64,000 nt of DNA from Posidonia oceanica (GCA_037176725.1 JAZBRS010000011.1:3906001-3970000), one strand, 5' to 3'; positions 47,169 through 59,202 are shown, counted from the stretch's first letter. Numbers and translations are program-made. Notes: generated by a model not told the origin, from the sequence alone.

Positions 47169-47253
47169 TTGGACGCCAGACCAGAGGACGTCCAACGTTG
47201 GACGCTGGCACAAGCTACGTCCAACATTGGACGCTGCCTGTTCCAGCGTCCAA
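47169..47253. repeat. 85-bp triple inverted-repeat cassette in LTR C
   Basis: Three 27-bp units with two 2-base links, exactly 3x27 + 2x2. The same site in LTR H (62405-62547) has five units. Confidence 0.9.
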
Positions 47254-47475
47254 CACACTCAGGTGGCCAAAGCTGCAAATGGGCTTGGGCTTGGGCCTAG
47301 AAGTGTTGTAAAAATTGCAAGAAGGCTTGGTAAAGGCTTCTAGGGTGTTGGGCAAGGTTTTGGGTTTGGAAATGGGCTAGAAAATGGGTTAGAAAAGGGA
47401 ATGCCAATCCAGAGACCACTCGAGCCTACGAAAGAGAACTACCAACTTCCAGGCTGTCAGAATAGGGTGTCTGCA

Positions 47476-47541
47476 GATGCCCCTCCCTGAGCGAGGTCAA
47501 GCGGAGCGAGACCGCTGCTCAGGGTAGACAAGACACCCTAC
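47476..47541 (-). promoter_or_regulatory. Polypurine tract of element C with adjoining hairpins
   Basis: On the - strand GGGAGGGGCATC ends at the LTR. CCCTGAGC-N24-GCTCAGGG (47485-47524) has the same arms and the same 24-base spacing as in A, and AGGGT/ACCCT arms next to it replace the GGGGTG/CACCCC arms of A. Confidence 0.75.
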
Positions 47542-49019
47542 CTGACGCCGGTGAGAGCGCAAATGACTATGGGCGTGAGTCACTTATCCGGCGGATGCAC
47601 TAGAAATCATGACTCGATGCCACAATGCAAATGCAGATGCAAGATGCTAATGCAATGCAATGCATGCTAATGCAAAAGTTAGTGCAGCAGTTATGTTAGA
47701 TGTTAGTGCAGAACTAGTATGCGATGCGAATGCTGATGCTGGACTAGTATGAACTAGTGCACGTGCAAGTGCTGTGCATGAGGAGATGCTATGCATGGTG
47801 AATGCTAGTACTAATGCCGGTGCTGATGCATGGGGTGCTATGCTGCAGATGCTAATGCTTGAGTGCTAATGCTTGGGGGCTAATGCATGTGAGTCCTAAT
47901 GCTTGGGTGCAAGTGCTTGAATGCTGATGCTTGAGAGTGCTAGTGCTGTGCGTGCTTGCTAATACTGGGGCAGTGCAGAGTGATGCATGGAGAAGAAGCA
48001 GGGGGTTCTACAGGGCAGTGCGGCAAGTTGGCTGCTTGTCCAAGCTTGCGCAGAAAGCTGGTCCGGGGAGGGCTAACACGCTTGCCACTTGGGCAGGCTG
48101 CTAGTCCAGGGAGACCACGGGCTCTCGTCCGTCCAGGACAAGTAAAACAAGCAGGAGCTCGCGAAGCTGCGAGGAGGAGAGGGTGCTTGCCTCCAGGCGA
48201 GGCAGTAGAGGCAGAAGGGGTAATGCAATGCAGAGGGGATCCTAAGCAAGGCAGGAAAATGAATGCAGACACTAGAATGCTGTGCAAATGATATGCCTAT
48301 GCTAATGCTTATTGCGCTGAAACTCCTCTGGGGGAAAGCGGGATGGTGCATGCACGTGGAAAAGTGGAAATGAAATGCAATGCTGTCACTGGCCAATGCA
48401 TGTAGGCCAAGCAACGGGGGTGCCATTCGCAAAGCTCAGCTGTAGACGAATGGTGATGCAAGTGCATGGGATACTGCAGAAAGTAAATATGCTAAAAGTA
48501 AAGCAGGGGAATGTGCATGCAGTGGCGGGTACTAAAAGACCTGGGAAAGCGGAATGCGGGAGTTGATGGAAGGACCACAGAGGAGCGGCAGCACAAATAA
48601 GGGCACAATGCATGAGATGCTATGCAGGGGATGCAAGGTATGCAACGGAACGTCGGGCACGTAGAACCGAGAAAGCGATCCTGGGTTACGCACTACTGCG
48701 AGCAACATCCCGAGCCGGCAATGCTATAAAAAGAAGCATGCGGGCGACGAAGATGCTGCCTTAGGCAATACGTGAACCTGGGGTTCGGATCCTAAGCACA
48801 CGATGTCTGTTTAATGATGAGATGCAGTACTAGGACTGACTCTACAAGGCATACAAAGGAGCTATATGATGCTATGCAATGCAAATGCTGTGAAATGCGG
48901 TGTACTAATAATGGAACGCGAGGCACGCGAAACCGGGAAGACGATCCTGGTCACGCGATGACCGCGGGGTGATGAAATGCTAATGCCATGCAACAAAATG
49001 ATATTATACTAAGATGAAA

Positions 49020-49740
49020 TGGGTGATAGGTTAACGGACCTATCGCCGGATAGTTAGGGCTATCAGCCCGTGGGGAGTTAACGGACTCACCATCAGATAG
49101 TTGGGGCTATCAGCCCGATGGATGGTGACAGGCCAGCGAGTCTGTCTAGCAAGAGGGGTGATTACAAGTGCGGCAGCTTGTGATCACGAATGCAATGGGA
49201 ATACCATACCCAAGGGTGTGGCAGAGGTCCGTAGACACTCCCGCAATAGTTAGGGATGTCAGCCCAAATGCAGATGGAAATGGGATACCAGGGGGCAGCC
49301 GAAGCGCCCCTGGCATCAAAATGCAAGGCGGAGACAACACTAACGGGTTTGTCAGTCGAGCAGTTAGGGCTACTAGCCCGAATGCAGTGGGATGGATGTG
49401 AGGGCACACCGTGCAAAGTGCAATGACGGTGGGGGTTGCAATGGAATAATGCAAATGCAAGGTGACAAGTTAACGGACTTATCGCCGAATAGTTAGGGAT
49501 ATCAGCTCGAATGAAATGTGGATATGCAGGATGACATTTTAACGGGCGTCAGCCGAGCAGTTAGGGCTGCCAGCCTGATGCAGAGGAATGCAGAGTGATA
49601 GGTTAACAGACCCATCGCCGAGCAGTTAGGGTTGCCAGCCCGGATGTAGAGATGATGGCATGGTAAGATGATAGGTTGACGGACCCATCGCCGAGCAGTT
49701 AGGGCTGCCAGCCAGGATGCAGCATGATGCAGAAAGGAAA
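49020..49740 (-). repeat. Tandem array I in the 3' region of element C
   Basis: Irregular copies of about 60-110 bp, each holding GGACTTATCGCCG followed by TAGTTAGGG and ATCAGCCCG. On the - strand the core reads GGCTGATATCCCTAACTAT, close to the core of the array in A. Confidence 0.8.
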
Positions 49741-51149
49741 CAGAAACCCATCGTGATAGGCGTGCAATGGTCTCAGCACAGGCATGCTTTGCGGCGTCAC
49801 GAGGTGACAAAGAGGTACATGCCGGTCGTCACGGACCTACCCACGTGGTGGGCGGCAAAATTTTGAAAACCACGGAGCCTCTAAGCGAGGCAGGCAAAAA
49901 TGCTCGTCCTTGGCTTCGATTTTCGAAAACAAGGAGAAGGGAAGAAGATAACAATATATTACAGCATGCATGATTTGGTGGCTTTGGACTCAAAGCAATT
50001 GTGCCATGAGGATGCTTCTGCGGTCCACGACTTAGGAGACTCGATCCTCGAGTGACGCCATGCCGAGTTGTGGTCGGTGGCTCTCTTTTTCATTCTTGGC
50101 TCGGGATGAGGCCTTGACTTCGCAGAGTATAGCCTCCAGCTGCAGGGTAGCAGAAGCATTGGATGCAGCTTCTTAGCCTCCGTTTCAATGCTTCAGGGAC
50201 CAACTACCGCTTTTGATGCTCACAGAATGATGTTTCTTTTCCCTTCATGAGTGACTGGAGTTGCATCTAGCCTGCTAAGGAAGTAGTGATGTCTGTAGAG
50301 GAGATTGGAGCATGCTGCTGCGCTCGGAGGGTGGGGCCGGGTCCTCCTGATAATGCATCTCGTGCAGTTGCCAGTGTGGCGCTTGAAGTTGATAGCTGAG
50401 GTGGCTTCGACGCTCGTCCGAGTCACTCCTCTCATGAGCGCCTTCTTTCTTCAACTTCTGTCTTCGTATTTCTTTTGTGCTCAGCATGCATATCATGTTA
50501 TCATATTCTTTTGCTCACATGATCTCTATTCTTTTGGATGTGCATGTCTTCGCCCTCTTGGGGTAGCAGTCCCAGATGAGGCGTTGAGAGTTCGGCTGAT
50601 CGGCGTACACCTTCGGCCTCTGCAATGTGTCGACAGCCTCTGGCTATGCTCTGCTCTGCTTTGGTCCTATCCATGATCGGTGGACTCTTTGGTTAAGGTG
50701 GACATCACTTTAGGAGTTTTTAAGCTCAGTGAGTCGCTCTGTTCTGCTCTAGTCTCACTCTGTAGCCACATACAAGAGATGGTGCTGCTCGGGTGAGACC
50801 TACCTGAGACTGTCACTGCTTGACATCCTCCAGGCACTGCTTGTTTGTCCAAAGCCAGGTTTCTGATTATGCAAATGTTTGTGGGTTTTGTATATTTTAG
50901 CAGGGGAAAGGACAAGCATGTTTTTGGGTTTTGCATTGGTTTTGTATTTTTATGATTTTTGCTTAGGAAAACATAAAAGGGAAAACCAGTAGAAAGGCAA
51001 AGAAAATATTTTTGCTATTTTTTATTTTCTTGATGTTTTTGGCTTTATGCTTTATAGAATGCAAGAAATGATATGCACATGCAATAAATGACAATGCATG
51101 GTGGCAGATATGTGTAGGATGAATGGATGTGCATGCAGAGTGATTGATA

Positions 51150-51415
51150 TGTGCAGGTGATAAGTTGACGGACTTATCGTCGAATAGTTAGGGATATCAG
51201 CCTGTATGGTAAGTTGACGGACTTACCGCCGAGCAGTTAGGGCTGCCAGCCCAGTGATGATAGGTTGACGGACCCATCACCGGATAGTTAGGGGTATCAG
51301 CCCGTATGATGATAAGTTGACGGACTTATCACCGAGCAGTTAGGGCGCCAGCCCGATGATGATAGGTTGACGGACCCATCGCCGGATAGTTAGGGGTATC
51401 AGCCCGTATGATGAA
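51150..51415 (-). repeat. Tandem array II in the 3' region of element C
   Basis: Five tight copies of about 51-56 bp of the same unit as array I (GATAGGTTGACGGACCCATC, then AGTTAGGG and CAGCCCG). Variants ATAGTTAGGGGTATCAG and GCAGTTAGGGCTGCCAG alternate. Confidence 0.85.
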
Positions 51416-51828
51416 TGCATGCAGAAAAAAGAAATGCAGGTTTTTAGGGTTTTTGTTGTTTTTATGCTTTTTATGATTTTCCGACATGGCAAGAAAACAC
51501 AAAAAAAACAAAACAAAACAAAACAAAAAGAAAGACAGTGCAGGAAACAAAAGGGAGGTAAGAAAGACTTACCTGTCAGCAACCTCGAGAGGGAGGTGCT
51601 GGGTCTACCCCTACGCTGCTGATGTTGTCGGCGAGATCTACTGTCGGTAGTGCGGGGAGCACTGGAGCCGCTGATGCTGGAGAAGAAGCTTACCTAGATG
51701 GTGTTGCGACTGGGCTTGCTGTCGATTCTGCCGTTGCGCTTCCGAGTGTCCCTCGGACGAACAGGGAGGGATAGAAAGGGGGGATTGCGCCGATGGGATC
51801 GGAAGGACCCACCGGGGCAGAGCTGAAT

Positions 51829-52190
51829 TCAAAGAAGATTGGGGTAAGCCCCCGAGGTTCTGACATCCTCGGAGCTCGCAGGCTTAGAAGAGGAAGGGCC
51901 AGCTACGCTAGGGTGTGCGAGTGTAGGTGCAGGTGTGTGGGCAGCCTCCTGCGGACTGACGACGAGGGTTCTGTTGTCAATCAGGTCCTGAACGACATTC
52001 CGGAGAGTGAGGCAATTATCCGTCGAATGCCCCAGGGCTCGATGGTAATCGCAATGCTAACTCGCATCGTACCACATCGGAAGAGGATTTGGTGGCGGGC
52101 GAGTTTTCAGAAGCCTCAGAAGCGACACAACCTGGGGAAAGACGGCGCCTAGCGGCTCACCAAGTGGGGTGAAGTCACTTTTAGTGCGGC
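51829..52190 (-). pseudogene. gag: gag fragment of element C
   Basis: On the - strand: FTPLGEPLGAVFPQ, RPPPNPLPMWYD, then a TAG (52057-52059), the zinc knuckle C-x2-H-x4-H-x4-C in CDYHRALGHSTDNC, and TLRNVVQDLIDN. It ends in TGA near 51829. The upstream part is lost at the junction with B and all later coding sequence is lost too. Confidence 0.8.
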
Positions 52191-53632
52191 GAACCCGTCT
52201 CTGCCGCTTTCCTGCACTCACCGCATTCGCCAGGCAGGACACCACCCCTGGCAGCAGCAACAACAACCACAACCGCATTGGCAGTAGCAGCAACAACAAC
52301 AGCGGCAACAACAGCAACCACTCCAGGAGGAGGGATCCTCCCAAGCCCGCCATTGCAATCATTGGATCCCCTACTGCGCCGTTCAACATGGTAGGCCAGC
52401 CTGCTTTGAATCAGGTAGTATACGCTCTTGCACCTAGGATACCACCCACACCATAGATCACCACCACCGCCCAATCGGTTTATCCTACCACACCAGTTCG
52501 ACAAGGACAACACCCAGGGTAGAGGCGGCCTCGCACGAACGAGCGCACTTCACTCCACTTGTTGAGCCGCTGAGTGCCATCCTCCCCAAGGTCGCGTCAC
52601 TCCTCAAGTTCCCCGAGGCTCGCCCACTACCGAATCCCCTTCCGGGGTGGTACAAAGCGAACCTATACTGCAATTACCATCGCGTCGCGGGCCACTCGAC
52701 GGATAACTGCTTCACTCTGCGGGAAGCCATCTAGGATTTGATTGACCGCAAGGTCATCGTCATCAACACACAGGAGGCAGCCTCCACTTCAGCACCCACA
52801 TCTACACCTGCACCTCTTGCCCCTCACCCCAACATTGTGAACCAGCCCTTGCCAGAGCACTCAGGCTCGGGAGGCGCTGGGACCTTAGACATTCATTCTC
52901 TTTTCCCTTCTGGGCCCACCACATCCGTGGTCGACCCTTCTTTTCTCATCCATCGTGTTTCCGAGGCATTTCCTGCTTCTCTGTACCATTTTGCTGTTGC
53001 CGGCTCTGAATCGGCGATCCACATGATACAGCTGGCCACAAAGCCAGAGCACTCCTCTGCGCGGCCCACCATGCAACGACAGGCTGAACCACCCATCTCT
53101 TTGTTGGCGAGATCTCAGCCAGAACCCCCTCAGCCTTCATCCCAGCAAGCACAACCTGCTACCTCTACCAATCCACTACCAACCCCGTTGGAGCTTGCGA
53201 CTCGTCTTCCCGTGGTCATTAACCTGACCCAGGACACCCATAGAGTCCCGTACGACTACGCTACAGAGATGTGCGCGAAGTCATGAGGTCGGGAAGGGTG
53301 TTCAAGCCCGTAGCTCCAATAGCCAGACCCATTGCCACAGAAGCAGCACCTGCTCCACCAGCAAAGCAACCCACCAAGCCACCAACGGCAGAGCCCCCCA
53401 TTCAACCTTCCAGTTCCTTATCATCTGCCTCCACCAAAAAAGACCAGCCTTCAGCCGACATCATCGCCCAGCTCAAGAAGGTGAAGGCTGACATTTCCAT
53501 TTGGGATCTCATCCATACTTCCTCGGAGCACCTAGAGGCTTTCCTCAGCGTGTTCCAGGCAGCTTATGTTTCCCGTGCCATTGAACTAGCCGCCCTTGAA
53601 AGCATGGTGGGCATGATCGCAGAGCCCTAGGT
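52190..53632 (+). pseudogene. gag: gag C-terminal part of element B
   Basis: Begins at FPALTAFARQ, equivalent to 5368 of A. An Asn/Ser-rich linker is followed, after two frame changes, by LYCNYHRVAGHSTDNCF near 52670-52717 (C-x2-H-x4-H-x4-C), a Pro-rich tail and IWDLIHTSSEHLEAF at 53503. A TAG at 52732 interrupts, then a frame change near 53275, and a TAG closes at 53628-53630. Confidence 0.8.
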
Positions 53633-54551
53633 CATCTCCTTCTCGAGTGACGAGCTACCTCCGGTGGGGATCAGTCACAACCAACCCCTCTACGTCACGA
53701 TGCAGTACAAAGATTTTCGTGTCCCCTTGACACTGGTTGATATTGGTGCAGACCTTAACGTCTGCCCCTTGCGCACCGCAAGCAAACTCGAATTCAAAGC
53801 CGAGAATATCACACCAGCCACCAAGGGGATGACAGCATTTGACAATACGCACCACGGCACTTTGGGAATTCTGATCATCCCCCTTACCATCGGCCAAGTT
53901 GTATTCGATGTAGAGTTCTACATCATCAATTTGGAGCCCAGTTTTAACCTCCTGCTTGGGCGCCTTTGGTTGCACAAGCATCAAGTGATCCCCTCGACTC
54001 TACACCGCATGATTAAGTTTCGCTGGGGTGACGATGTCGTCGTTGTCATGGCTGAAAACTTTGACAGAGATAGAGTCGAGGCGATCCTTCAGACTGTCCA
54101 CTTCGATCCTAAGCCCTCTGACACCTTGTATTGTGTTAATCAGTTTGAATCGATTAACTTTATCCCTGATCTCGAGCGTGCCAGTCGTTTGGCTGTTCAC
54201 GGTAGTCCTCTCTGGATGGTCGAGAATCTTTGTCGCAGGTGGGGCTATGAGAAAGGAGCACCTCTTGAGCGGTACGGTCAGGAGATCACCGAGCCGATTA
54301 CGGCGGAAGAAAGGAGAGACCACGAGGGTCTCGGATACAATTGGAAGCCGTACAAGGATGGACACCAACGCACAAGGAATCGGAAGCTAGTCCTCCCTCG
54401 GGATTTAACTAACTTCACTAGTGCAGGTGCTTTGGACCCTAATCAGAATCAAGCCGCAGCGCAAGCAGCTCTGCTCTCAGGACCCCCACTGCCCCTAGAG
54501 GAGTGGGTTTGCATTGAAGACTGGTACTCAGATGAAGAGCAGTCTCTTTGA
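53633..54551 (+). pseudogene. Protease and G-patch-like region of element B
   Basis: 295 codons open from 53664. LTLVDIGADLNV holds the catalytic Asp (here D-I-G), SFNLLLGRLWL follows, and the G-patch-like stretch RWGYEKGAPLERYGQEI ... EGLGY lies near 54238-54340. The frame ends at TGA 54549 after the conserved acidic block DWYSDEEQS. Compared with A this part is less damaged. Confidence 0.8.
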
Positions 54552-55760
54552 GATACAGTTCGGACCGATGCAGAGGTCCAGCCAGCTTCAGCAGCATCCC
54601 GGTCAGTTTGCTTGGCCCTACCTTCCATTGTTACAGTAGCTTCGACTGATGCAGTTCCAGGGTTGACAGCTTCTCACCCCTGAACAGTTTCACCAACACT
54701 GCCCTCAGCTATGGCAGCAGTTCTACAGTTTGCAGTACACCTACCGATCACGTTCGTCGGTCAACATGCCACTTCAGCCACATCAACTCATCAGTTCGCT
54801 TTTCTGGCAGTACAGTCAGTCAGTTTAGCCACTTCAACAGCTCGGCCCACTTCACCAGTAGCATCACCAATAATGCAGTCGGCTCCACCTACCATGCAGC
54901 CTCTTGCCTCAGTAAATCAAGCCTTGTGGTGGGCCCACATGGCATCCATAGTCGCACTGTCAGCATTACCACTCGGCACAAGTGCCTCACTGGCAGTCGT
55001 GCCCTTCCAGCCATCAGCTCTCCAGAGCAGCAGTTTTGTCTCCTCTCCAGCTTTACCGAACCAGATGGCACTCTCGCCATGGCAGGCACCTCGGCCAGTA
55101 ATACAGTTGACGGCTAGAAGCACCGCTTCAGGAGGAGGAGCCGCCGTGCATCGAGCTCATGAGCTGCACAACGCTTACTATGTCGATCTCGCTTCTGACA
55201 AAGAAGAAGGGGCCGTCATAGAAGCCGGGATAGATGACATGCTTGGAGATCTGGGGTTGTTATTCCAAGAACAGCTAGCAGCATTAGCAGAGGACGCTGC
55301 TGAGCAGAATGCAGCAAGGAAGGGGAAGACAGTGATAACAGATCACGAGCCCACAAAATCCCACCAGCAGCAAGGCCACTCGGCCATCATGGTCCTGGAA
55401 GAATTAGCAGCATCACCCCCCACTAGACCAGTTGAGTTGATAACTCCGCAGCCGGGAGGCGGGTCTAGATGGTTCATATAGCGCATGCTCCACTCTGGCA
55501 ATGCAGCAGGCGGAAATAGTCCAGCCTATCAGCTAGAGGACAACTGCCAATCCAATGCACTCCCCGCAAATACATCAGAAGATGCGGAGGAGGTATCAAT
55601 AGCAGCAGTAGTGACCGTCGGGTCAGCAGCAGCAGCAGCAGTGGTAGCCGAGGCCGAAGGACCCTGGTCAATCAATAGATCCAGAAGCCATTAGAGCAGA
55701 GGTTGCGCACCGAGGATACAGAAACACTCGGGTGAGCGTAACCATTCTGAAGTGACATCA
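54552..55760 (+). pseudogene. Protease-RT linker of element B
   Basis: Ser/Ala/Gln/Thr-rich, 256 codons open from 54711. It has the same conserved acidic island as A (YYVDLASDKEEGAVIE near 55176) and AHRGYRNTRVS at 55707. TAG at 55479, TAG at 55692 and a frame change before 55708 separate it from RT. Confidence 0.7.
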
Positions 55761-56940
55761 GGGCCGAGAGGCAGAACACATATGCTCCTTTGATGTTACA
55801 GATCCGACCTTTGAGAAGGATATCCTCTTTGAGCTTATAGCCTACGAAGAAGAGGATGAGACAGGCATAGATGAGAATGACGAACCACTGCCTGAGTTCC
55901 AGCTCTTCGATGATGATCCGGAAAGACCAAACCTCCATGTTGAAGAAGAAATAGAGGTTATCAACATCAACACAGCCGAAGACATCAAGGAAGTCCGCAT
56001 CTGTGCCAGATTGTCACCCCAAGCCAGAGAAGAATTCATCGCATTCCTCATGGAATATGCAGACGTTTTCGCTTGGAGCTATGAAGACATGGTCGGCCTA
56101 GATGTCAAGATAGTGGTACACACCTTGCCACTAAAGCTGGACGTAAAGCCAATCAAGTAGAAGCTTAGAAGATGGCGACCACAGTGGCTGCTCAAGATCA
56201 AAGAGAAAATCATGAAGTAGCACAATGTCAGCTTCCTCAAGGTCGTCTTATATCCAGAATGGCTTGCAAACGTCATGCCTGTGCCAAAGAAGGACGGACG
56301 GGTCCGCATGTGCATCGACTACAGGGACCTGAACAAGGCCAGTCCTAAGGACGACTTCCCTCTGCCACACATTGATGTTCTGGTGGACAACACAGTAGGC
56401 CACAAGATGCTATCTTTCATGGACGGTTTTCAGGCTACAATCAGATCAAAATGGCAGAAGAAGACATGGAAAAGACATCCTTTATCACCCCCTGGGGAGT
56501 CTTCTGCTACAGAGTAATGCCTTTTGGACTCAAGAATGCGGGGGCAACTTATCAGAGAGCCATGACTACCTTGTTCCACGACTTAATGTACCAAGAGGTT
56601 GAAGTCTACGTGGATGACATGATCGCCAAGTCCCGAGAGTTCGAGGATTACCTCACTTGCCTAAAGAAGCTATTCGACCGTCTTAGGCGATACAAGCTCC
56701 GACTCAATCCCAACAAATGCGTCTTCAGCGTATCGTTCGGAAAGCTCTTGGGATATATTGTTAGTCAGAGAGGGATCAAGGTGGACCCAAGCAAAGCCAG
56801 GGCCATCGTAGAGATGCCACCCCCCACCACTAAAAAGGAGGTCCGAGGTCTGTTGGGACGAGTGCAGTACATTAGTCGATTCATTACACAGCTCACTCCT
56901 ATCTGCGAGCTGATCTTCAAGCTCCTGAAGAAGAATGCAC
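55761..56940 (+). pseudogene. pol: Reverse transcriptase of element B
   Basis: The N-terminal part is broken by TAG codons near 56158 and 56218. VPKKDGRVRMCIDYRDLNKA follows at 56280. A one-base loss near 56430, in the SFMDGF segment, changes the frame; from 56451 the chain is open, with MPFGLKNAGA and YVDD at 56607-56618. Confidence 0.88.
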
Positions 56941-57420
56941 TGATCAGCTGGAGCGACGAATGCCAGGCTGTGTTCGAGAAGATCAAGCAGTTGCTCATAA
57001 AGCCTCCTGTTCTAGTTCCTCCCACACCAGGGATACCTCTGCTACTGTACCTTTCCACCACGCAGCACTCTATGGGCATAGTCCTAGGCCAGCACGACGA
57101 ATCAGGTCGTAAAGAACGGGCCATCTATTACTTGAGCAAGAAATTCAATGACTGTGAAGCCAGGTATAGCATGATAGAGAAGGTCTGCCTTTCCCTCGTC
57201 TGGGCTGCACAAAGGTTGAGACACTACATGATGGCGTATCCAGTTCTACTTCTGTGCTGGCATGATCTGATGAAGTATCTCTTCCAGAAGCCAGCACTAG
57301 TAGGCCGATGTATCAAGTGGCAAGTTCTACTGTCTCAGTACGACATTACCTTCGTCACCCAGAAGTTGATGAAGGGACAGGCCGTAGCAGATCACCTGGC
57401 CGACCTACCTTTGCCTGATT
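56941..57420 (+). pseudogene. First RNase H of element B, catalytically degenerate
   Basis: LLLYLSTTQHSMGIVLGQ lacks the first catalytic Asp; RAIYYLSKKF, ARYSMIEK and QAVADHLADLP follow. It lies in the open 770-codon frame 56451-58763. Confidence 0.8.
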
Positions 57421-57885
57421 ACCAGGCTCTGCAGACGCAGTTTCCTGATGAAGATATCTTATTCGCCATGGAGGATTTCGACCAGAAGGATCCCGAAGAT
57501 GAACTACAGTGGCACCTGTACTTCGATGGTGCCGTCAACAAAAGAGACAGAGGCATTGGCACGGTTCTAGCAACGCCACAGGCACAGCTGATCCCATTCG
57601 CCAGGAAGATGACCTTCCCCTGCACCAACGAGGCAGAGTACGAAGCCTACATCCTGGGACTCCAAGTTGCATTCGAGCACGATGTGCGGAAACTGCATGT
57701 GCACAGGGATGCCATGCTAGTCATCTCCCAAGTCAACGGCGATTGGAAGACCAAGGACCCCAAGTTGATACCTTACCATGAATACCTGCTGAAGCTTATC
57801 GAAGAATTCGAAGAAACCCGCTTCACTTTCATGAACAAGGCTAAGAACGCATATGTAGATGCTTTGGCAACTTTAGCATCCTGCC
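57421..57885 (+). pseudogene. Second (archaeal-type) RNase H of element B
   Basis: YFDGAVNKRDRG, CTNEAEYEA, HRDAMLVISQVNGDW and AYVDALATLA keep the DEDD acidic residues. One of the two Asn residues before EAEYEA in A is missing. It is part of the open 770-codon frame. Confidence 0.85.
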
Positions 57886-59202
57886 TCTCTATACCAGAGG
57901 ATCATGTAGTAGATGTATCAGTTACTCATGTAGAACAGCCTGCACACTGCATGAGCATCGAAGAAGCGAATCTAGTAGAGGAATTACCATGGTACCATGA
58001 TATCAAGGTCTTCCTAGAATCAAGCGGCCTCCCACCCAGCACATCTACAGCAGACAGAAAGACTTTGGCACGCCTAGCGTCCAAATATGTCCTAGGAGCT
58101 AGACACCTCTATAGAAGGTCCTACAACCAGATGCTCCTACGTTGTGTACACAAGAAGGAGGCAGACGCCCTGATGCTCCAAGTTCACGCAGGGGCATGCG
58201 GCCCGTATATGAGCGGAATACTCATTGCCAAGAAGATCTTGCTACAAGGCTACTTTTGGTCAACCATGGAGGCAGACTGTTGCCAGTTCGTGCGTAGATG
58301 CCATAGCTGCCAAATCCATGGGAATTTTATACATGCGCCTACGCAGCAGTTACACAGCATATCAGCGCCGTGGCCCTTCTCTACCTGGGGAATAGATGTC
58401 GTCGGAGCCATTCACCCTGCAGCCTCCAATGGTCATCGCTATATCCTGGTAGCGATCGACTACTTCACCAAATGGGTGGAGGCGGCCTCATACAAGACGG
58501 TCATCGCTGCGGCAACGGAGAAGTTCATTAGGAACAACATCAATGCCCGATATGGGGTCCCGCATGCCATAATCTCCGATAACGGCGTAAACTTTATCGC
58601 CAAGAGGCTCGAGGAATATTTGCAGAGTTTCAAGATCAAGCATCACAGATCCTCACCATACCGGCCACAGATGAATGGAGCAGTTGAGTCAGCCAACAAG
58701 AATCTGGTAAAGATCTTGAAAAAGATGGCGTTCTGTATGCGCTTTGGGCGTACAGAACGTTAGTCCGGACGTAATAGGGGCAACTCTCTATTCACTTGCA
58801 TATGGCATGGAGGCTATCCTGGCTATTGAAGTAGAGATCCCTTCACTCCGGATCCTACGAGAAGTAGAGCTAGAAGAGGCAGAATGGATCAAAGACCGCT
58901 GCGTATAGCTGAACCTGATTGATGAGCACAGGATGCAGGCCATGCATCACACTGAATGCTATCAGAAGTGGATGGCCAGGTCCTATCAGAAGAGAGTTAG
59001 GCCCAGAAGTTTCGCGCCCGGTGAGTTGGTCTTGTGAGCCATCCACCTCCCTGACAGCTGAGGCAAATTCTAGCCCAACTGGCTCGACCCGTTCATCATC
59101 CAACAAGTCTTCCAAGGAGGCGCAGCTGTCTTGCAAGACATGGATCAGAATGAGTTATCAGAGCCTGTCAATGCTTGCTACCTGAAGAAGCACTACCAGT
59201 GA
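57886..59202 (+). pseudogene. Integrase of element B
   Basis: PWYHDIKVFLES, then the zinc finger (QVHAGACGPY with Tyr where A has the second His; CHSCQIHG), and the core WGIDVVGAI, IISDNGVNF, NGAVESANKN. A deletion of about 30 bp near 58725 removes the stretch before LWAYRT; after this the frame shifts and is stopped by TAG and TGA codons up to the natural TGA at 59200-59202. Confidence 0.85.

Larger units (their letters stand above)
44128..47475 (-). repeat. 3' LTR of element C (3348 bp)
   Basis: On the - strand it starts TGCAGACACCC and ends AGGATTACTACA. It is the same family as C' (61003-62183) and H (62184 on). It carries seven clusters of 29-bp inverted-repeat units, an array of short units at 44790-44950, and the conserved 3' core near 44463-44510. 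Confidence 0.9.
47542..51640 (-). other. 3' region of element C
   Basis: 4.1 kb without recognised ORF. 47640-47960 is a simple region of TGCTAATGC-like steps, 48900-49750 and 51150-51415 are tandem arrays, and 49750-51140 is unique sequence I cannot assign. Confidence 0.7.
44128..52190 (-). mobile_element. Element C: Tat-lineage element with pol deleted, - strand
   Basis: On the - strand: gag scrap (52190-51830), a long 3' region, polypurine tract, and 3' LTR ending at 44128 inside the gag of D (flank AGGCT at 44123-44127). Everything from the gag zinc knuckle to the 3' region is missing, including all of pol. Its 5' part is replaced by the forward element B at a head-to-head junction near 52190. 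Confidence 0.8.

Noticed and set aside
45080..47253. The palindromes as a CRISPR array
   Set aside because: Units are inverted repeats of 27 bp within a plant LTR, the centres are only 11 bp, and there are no cas genes.
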